A DNA stretch of 64,000 nt from Gigaspora rosea (taxonomy: Eukaryota; Glomeromycota; Glomeromycetes; Diversisporales; Gigasporaceae). Shown in pieces: positions 58,800-64,000 of this stretch. The stretch covers positions 23,733 to 87,732 of the forward strand of contig QKWP01001688.1 in the NCBI GenBank assembly GCA_003550325.1, in the 5' to 3' direction. The first letter of the stretch is position 1. The number at the start of each line of letters is the position of its first letter. A program made the position numbers and the translations under genes. The notes beneath the pieces are model-generated. The model saw only the letters and a program-made list of their open reading frames with translations. It had not been told where the DNA came from and searched no databases.

Positions 58800-60337
58800 A
58801 TAAATTTGTGACCATTTTAATTCTGGTCATTCCCTAAAATATCAAATACTTTTCAAAAAGTTTTTTTGCTAATCTGAAATATTTCATATTCCTACACTGA
58901 AAATTTTGAATGATTGTCATTATATATGTTTAACCAAGCAATTTTAATTTTCATTAAAATCAATTATTCTTCATGGCAAGCTCAAAACCAAAATACGGAC
59001 CACAAACATTCCAACATATAATAGCACATTCTGGATATTTTACACGACCTAAACGAGAATTTTGAAATTTCATTTTTCAGTGGGAAGATGAAGCTGTCTT
59101 TGCAATATTTATGTTTATATCATTTTCAGTGAGAAATTGAATCTGTCTTTGCAATATTTATGTTTATATCTACCAATAATTTTTGTCAGTACATTTGACA
59201 TTAATAAACTATAACAAGATTGCTTGCTTATTAAATAATCTCCAAAATGAATCGGCAGTAAAACCATCTCTAGTTCCACCAAGAAGGAATTTAAATTCGT
59301 AAGGATTATTTATTATGGGATATGCATTATCTTTTCTATCAACCCATGAAGCAATTACAGTTGTATGTGCTTCATTAATAATCAATGAGAATGGCTCTGT
59401 CATTTTAGTCGGTAATTTCGGTATTAAAATTGTACGAGGTGGAAGAATTATCGAAGCTTGTCGACTTGGTGAAATAAACTTTATTGATAATGATATTTAT
59501 CCAAGATTTGCTGATATGGTCGTACATTATAGATAATATCCTCAGCAGACATTTGAAAATATTGGATATGAGGTAAATAATTTTCAATTATTCTTCAAGG
59601 TGAGAAAATTTTCATTAGTTCAATTTTTAAGATCTGAAGGGAGATCAAAATTTTGAGAAATTGACCATTCGATAACATGTTTCCAAATTTTTACTTCTTC
59701 CATTTGTAAGCCATCGCGGATAATAATAGAAACTAATGCATTTTCTTTAATAGAAGCAAATCTTCCGAATCAAAAAAATTTATCAGGATACTTTACAATA
59801 TTATCATTGCCCCATTTTTGAAATTTATCATTTTGAAAACTTTTTTGGTAAACGCCGAAAAATGTAATCGATGCCATGAAGGCTTCGATTCAATTAAGAA
59901 AGATGCAAGATTTTTGGACAATTCATCAAGGAATAATTCATGAGCAACAATTATAAGCCAAAAATAAATGTTTCAAGACTTTCCAATAAACATACACTTC
60001 CATAAATGAATCTTTATTCAATTGTTAATACTTTAAATTAGTTCATTAAATTAAAAATTCATTAGTTAATAAAATTAATCTATTAAATTCTTATTTAATC
60101 ATAATTTCAAATTTTTTAATCGAAATATTTTAATTGTTTTGATATTAATTTTATCTTTAATAAAGTTCGTAATTTTATCATTGAAATTCGGATACCTATA
60201 TCTTAATAGTGCTAAATGTGCATGGAAACTTTTAACGTTTTGGGATTCACCAACATTTATAATTATTAAAGTCTTCATTATCATTGAGAAGCTCAAGATA
60301 GTTAGTTGTTTGAAGTTTTTCGGTGTTTTAGTATCAT
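58800..60337 (-). pseudogene. BTB-BACK-TLDc copy 2 (decayed)
   Basis: It is collinear with copy 1 on the same strand: BTB start near 60337, BACK near 59700, and TLDc at 59600-59209 with PFSLIINEAHTTVIASWVDR and KFLLGGTRDGFTADSFWRL. The expected C-terminus YEIFQISKKTF-stop is visible near 58880. There are many stops and shifts, including loss of part of TLDc around 59060-59200, where a 60-bp segment is duplicated. It retains TGG (FQKWGNDNIVKYPDKFF) where copy 1 has a stop. Confidence 0.75.
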
Positions 60338-60446
60338 TTTATATAAATTAGAAATTTAAAGGTAATATTATGCTACAAGCAGTGTTTAAAATTCAAATCT
60401 AAAGTTATGTTCTCAAAAGAACATAATTTAAATTTTTATTGCTCTC

Positions 60447-60632
60447 AAAAACTTTTTAATGTTCATTATATATTAAATAAATTGAATATTAATTTTTAAA
60501 AAATGTTCATATTCTATAGTTACAATTCACATACTAAGNAAAAACTTTTTAATGTTCATTATATATTAAATAAATTGAATATTAATTTTTAAAAAATGTT
60601 CATATTCTATAGTTACAATTCACATACTAAGT
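60447..60632 (+). repeat. Exact ~92-bp direct duplication across an N
   Basis: AAAAACTTTTTAATGTTCAT through CAATTCACATACTAAG occurs immediately before and after the N at 60539, apparently without a difference. This looks like an unmerged contig overlap rather than biology. Confidence 0.75.
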
Positions 60633-61084
60633 TCATACTTATCTATTAATAATTTTTTAAAGTTTGTATATAATTCTTTATATTTTTTCAACATAACACA
60701 ATATATTATACAATTCAATTTCTAATAATTTTGTTAAATTTCAAGTGCTTTTCATATTTGCTTATAATAAAACAAGACTTTCTATAATATTTTACTGATG
60801 CTACTATTGGTTAATGTGATAAATTAGAATCAAATTACTTTGTTATTTAACTATTCAAATTTCATACTAACAAATACTTTGTATCTTTTTGTTTGCTTAG
60901 TATTAGCATATCATTTGACACAAATCATCTATATAAGTTTATACAATAATAATACTCTTGCACAATTAATGAATGTTTTATTTTAAAAATCTTTAAAGAT
61001 GATTTTCTTAATATTTATTTGTTATCTATATTGTGCAACTTTAAATATATGTGCTATACATAGTATGTATATACATACATATGT

Positions 61085-61421
61085 TTATTCCCCGGTTCTT
61101 ATTTATACTTCTATACTATTTCTTCTCGATTATTGCCCAGATTTCAGATTCGGGCTGATCCGGAAATTTCATAATTCTTTTTGATTATATATCTTTATTA
61201 CTTTTTTATGATATACAAGTTTTTTAAACTATTAGGTACAAAAAGAGTAAAAGTCGCTGGCTAAAAAAAAAAGAAAGAAAAAGAAAAGAAAAGAGAGAGA
61301 GAAAAGAAAGAAAAAAAAAACGAAAAATGATTTGTGATTTATAGTAAGCTAAACTTTATGAAATACGCAACTTTAGTTTGAAGAAATAGTATAGAAGTAT
61401 AATAAGAACCTGGGAATAAAT
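61085..61421. repeat. MITE with TTATTCCCCGGTTCTTAT ends, inside the hAT
   Basis: The left end TTATTCCCCGGTTCTTATTT is mirrored by AATAAGAACCTGGGAATAA, followed inward by ACTTCTATACTATTTCTTC / GAAGAAATAGTATAGAAGT. The interior includes a purine run (61261-61325). Confidence 0.7.
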
Positions 61422-61426
61422 CAGTT

Positions 61427-61549
61427 ATTATCCGCAAAATGGACATAACCAAAATCAATCCCAGATCAGATGATCGAATAATGAGTCATTATCCGATCAT
61501 CTGATCTGGGATTGATTTTTGGTTATTGCCCACTTCGTGGACAATAACA
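61427..61549. repeat. 123-bp palindromic MITE
   Basis: CAAAATCAATCCCAGATCAG and CTGATCTGGGATTGATTTTT pair around AATAATGAGTCATTAT. It is directly adjacent to the previous MITE. Confidence 0.7.
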
Positions 61550-61788
61550 TATACATATATATATATATATTTATGCAGAATTTGTCATGATCAAATTACA
61601 TTAGCAAATTGATGAACATTTTATATAATTTATTGTTCTTATTAATAAATCTAGAACATAAAAATTTTATAAATGTTCTCTTTGAACCATCAAATAAGAG
61701 AACCTTTTCTAAATATCAATGTTTTTAAAAAAATTCAAATGTTCATTGAGAACCATGAGAACATTGAATTTTAAACACTGGCTACAAG

Positions 61789-63361
61789 TCATATCTGGTA
61801 TGTATGGTGTTATAGCTAAATTTGTTAGGTGATTTTCAGGAGTTGAGCATTCATTATAAATCTCAAATATTTATCCATTATCACGTATTTAATGCAGGTG
61901 TCTCAGAAGCCAGTGGACCTTTTGTATATTTAATCATCGGTATTAAACTTCGCATGTATGTCCGTAGCTCTCCCAACCTAGATGGTTACAATACGGACAA
62001 ATAGATAGGTCATCATCACTGTTATCTCGAATAGTAAATCTCGCACAGGTATGTAAATTTAAGCCGCCGCATTAACGTAACTTAGACCAAACTGATTATT
62101 GTAATTTTTAGTGATTTGATATTTTGATTTTTAAACCTAACTCATTCTAACCTGATCAACTCATTCAACCCCTAATCAATGCGAAGAAAATAAAATATTC
62201 TCGATATGAAAACAAAAAAAAACAGTTATTTTATCTTTGATGTTCAACTCTAAGCAAGAAACCGATATAAAAATAGAGTTCAAGTAACTTTTTCAAAACC
62301 AAGGTACTCTTAAATAGAAAACTTGCTGTCTGGACCAAATTTATTATTTCTTATGGTAGTTATGGTAGTTAATGTTAATGCAAAGGCTTTTCTAAATTAG
62401 AAGATTGTCATAAAAATTTTTAAAATTAAAACTCAGGATTAATTGCCATGTGATAAATATAAACGAGCCTCAAAGGGCACATAATAACAGTGTAGGGTTT
62501 GGATCGATTTTATTTTTAATATGCTGAAACCGATTAAAACTTTATGAAAAATAAAGCTATTTCGTAACTCATTATTGGGCAAAAATTGCGAATGACAGTA
62601 ATTTGGCAAATGAACGTGTGCCGCGAAACGCGGATAACCAATCATTTGTCAAATTACCATATTCCCAAATTCAGCAATTTGCCCAATGATGGTGTTGTCC
62701 GGCTATTTTGAAATTAATAAGAATAATATTACATCGTAGCATATGAAGAAATAATTTCATTATCATATGATTTCGTCGGATGATAGATTTTAAATAAATT
62801 GGCATTTCCAAACAGAAATACATGCCATAATTATTTATATTATAGAATAAATCGGAAGAATTACTCAACAAATTACTAAACCAAAAGGTTGTTAGACAAT
62901 TTTGGAAACTAGCTACGAATATATTATAACCTTTGGCTTACTGCAAAGACACAATAAATTTTTATTCAAGCTTAAATTATTTAATAAAAAATGGTAACCT
63001 CAAAGTTTTAATTTACAATTTATAATTTAAATGCAACTTTTATGTCTATCAAGTAAAATTCATAAATTAAATCACATAAAATAAAATTTATTTATGTATT
63101 AATAGAGTAATATCTGATGTATAATTTATATTGTAATAAATAAAAAAGTGAATATATAAATATATAACTTAAATGGAGGCATTGGAAATTTATTTAAACC
63201 GAAATATAGATTAGTTCAGGAAAAAGCAACTTTACTCAAACCCCAACTTTTAAAATCCCTATTACTTATTTAATTTAAAAATAAACATATGCATGCTGTC
63301 AGATTCTACATTATATAAATTTATTGTTCATTTTTATTGTAGTTACTCTCTAAAATATAAA
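61789..63361. other. Spacer of the BTB-TLDc unit with one MITE
   Basis: It is homologous in part to 57480-58347 and 58660-58800. 62573-62695 is a palindromic MITE (TTGGGCAAAAATTGCGAAT / AATTCAGCAATTTGCCCAA). Small open frames show no domain. Confidence 0.45.
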
Positions 63362-64000
63362 TTAGTTTTTAGAAAGTTTTCTTGTTAATCTAAATATTTC
63401 ATATTCATCAGCTGTAAAATATGATTCATCAAAATCATCATCATACGTAGATGTATTTCTAATTTGGTTTTCATAAGACTTTTGGCGATTCCAACAACTA
63501 TCACCTTCGTTAAAATTTTTCCACATGGCAAGATAATAACCATTACCAAAATAAGGACCACAATTACGTAAACATAAAATCGCATGTTCTGGATCTATTA
63601 CACGGCTTAAAATAGAATTTTGAATAGTCCCATTTTTAAGTGAAAAAATAAAGCTATCTTTACAATATTTATAGTCCTCTCCTTTCCACTTGGTCTAATC
63701 CAACCAATAGGATTATATCCACCAAGGATTTCGTCAGCATCTTTGACCTTTATGACTATAACAAGATGTGTTTGCTTATCACATAACTTCCAAAATGAAT
63801 CGGCAGTAAAACCATCTCTAGTTCCACGAAGAATTAATTTAAACTCATATGGATTATTTGCTACAGAATATGTATTATCGTTCCTATCAACCCATGAAGC
63901 AATTTCTGCAGCATGTGCTTCATTAATAATCAATGAAAATGGCTCGATTCTAGTCGGTAATTTTGGTTTTAAAATTGTACGAGGTGGAAGAATTATTGAT
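63362..64000 (-). pseudogene. BTB-TLDc copy 3, C-terminal part, runs off the window
   Basis: TLDc residues are visible: PFSLIINEAHAAEIASWVDR, YEFKLILRGTRDGFTADSFW and DADEILGGYNPIGWIRPSGK. After a one- or two-base shift near 63680 the reading continues as DYKYCKDSFIFSLK, AILCLRNCGPYFGNGYYLAM and ADEYEIFRLTRKLSKN-stop at 63362. The N-terminal half lies beyond 64000. It is better preserved than copy 2. At least one frame break, so a pseudogene unless the base is an assembly error. Confidence 0.7.

Larger units (their letters stand above)
60380..61780. mobile_element. 1.4-kb hAT element with target duplication GCTACAAG
   Basis: CAGTGTTTAAAATTCAAAT and the inverse TTGAATTTTAAACACTG form the ends, flanked by GCTACAAG (60372-60379, 61781-61788). 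Subterminal words TTCTCAAAAGAAC / AATGTTCAT repeat at both ends. No transposase. It separates copies 2 and 3 of the BTB-TLDc array. It contains a single N at 60539 and two MITEs. Confidence 0.85.

Overview
The window looks like nuclear DNA of an arbuscular mycorrhizal fungus (Glomeromycotina, Rhizophagus-like). It is strongly AT-rich and repeat-dense. Its few host genes use short GT-AG introns and belong to families that are massively expanded in these fungi: cysteine-headed TKL-like kinases, SPRY-TPR proteins, Sel1 repeats and BTB-BACK-TLDc proteins. There are two single N positions (21584, 60539), so this is a draft assembly.

Layout. 1-7780 is an intergenic repeat bed: palindromic MITEs, a pogo-like MITE, and an unrecognised GC-richer coding remnant hit by a hAT element and a PIF/Harbinger-type MITE. 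7782-12190 is a 4.4 kb Mutator-like (MULE) transposon with a decayed transposase on the minus strand. 12858-16189 is a multi-exon SPRY-TPR host gene whose repeat region carries two one-base frame breaks at A-runs. A Sel1 fragment (16514-16951) follows. Next come a tandem array of splice-site-like modules (17090-18440) and the exons of kinase 1 (18539-19910). 20470-24930 is a nest of hAT elements with an LTR fossil inside. 25000-31900 holds large hairpin MITEs and an array of exon/intron-like units. 31905-43085 is a second kinase locus, now a pseudogene. It has its own splice-like array upstream and is split by an 8.1 kb hAT transposon, which is itself split by a 3.3 kb pogo transposon and smaller MITEs; a 605 bp MITE sits in its 3' part. 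43190-51400 is mostly repeats, including a 2 kb pogo-like element. 51390-55060 contains two adjacent, unrelated decayed satellites. 55733-64000 is a tandem array of three BTB-TLDc copies on the minus strand with a period of about 3.1 kb. Copy 1 is nearly whole, copies 2 and 3 are decayed, and copy 3 runs off the window.

The most unusual signal is in the arrays directly 5' of both kinases. Each unit of about 100-125 bp carries a 3' splice-site-like TTTAG, exactly three variable bases, then a 5' splice-site-like GTGAGT. The pattern holds in 12 of 12 units at kinase 1 and 8 of 9 at kinase 2, although the unit bodies differ. It suggests chains of frame-preserving 3-nt microexons or recursive splice sites. 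This is inference and needs RNA evidence.

Many transposon insertions can be dated relative to each other from target-site duplications (TSDs) visible in the sequence. Each hAT-like family here carries its own short word repeated just inside its ends.
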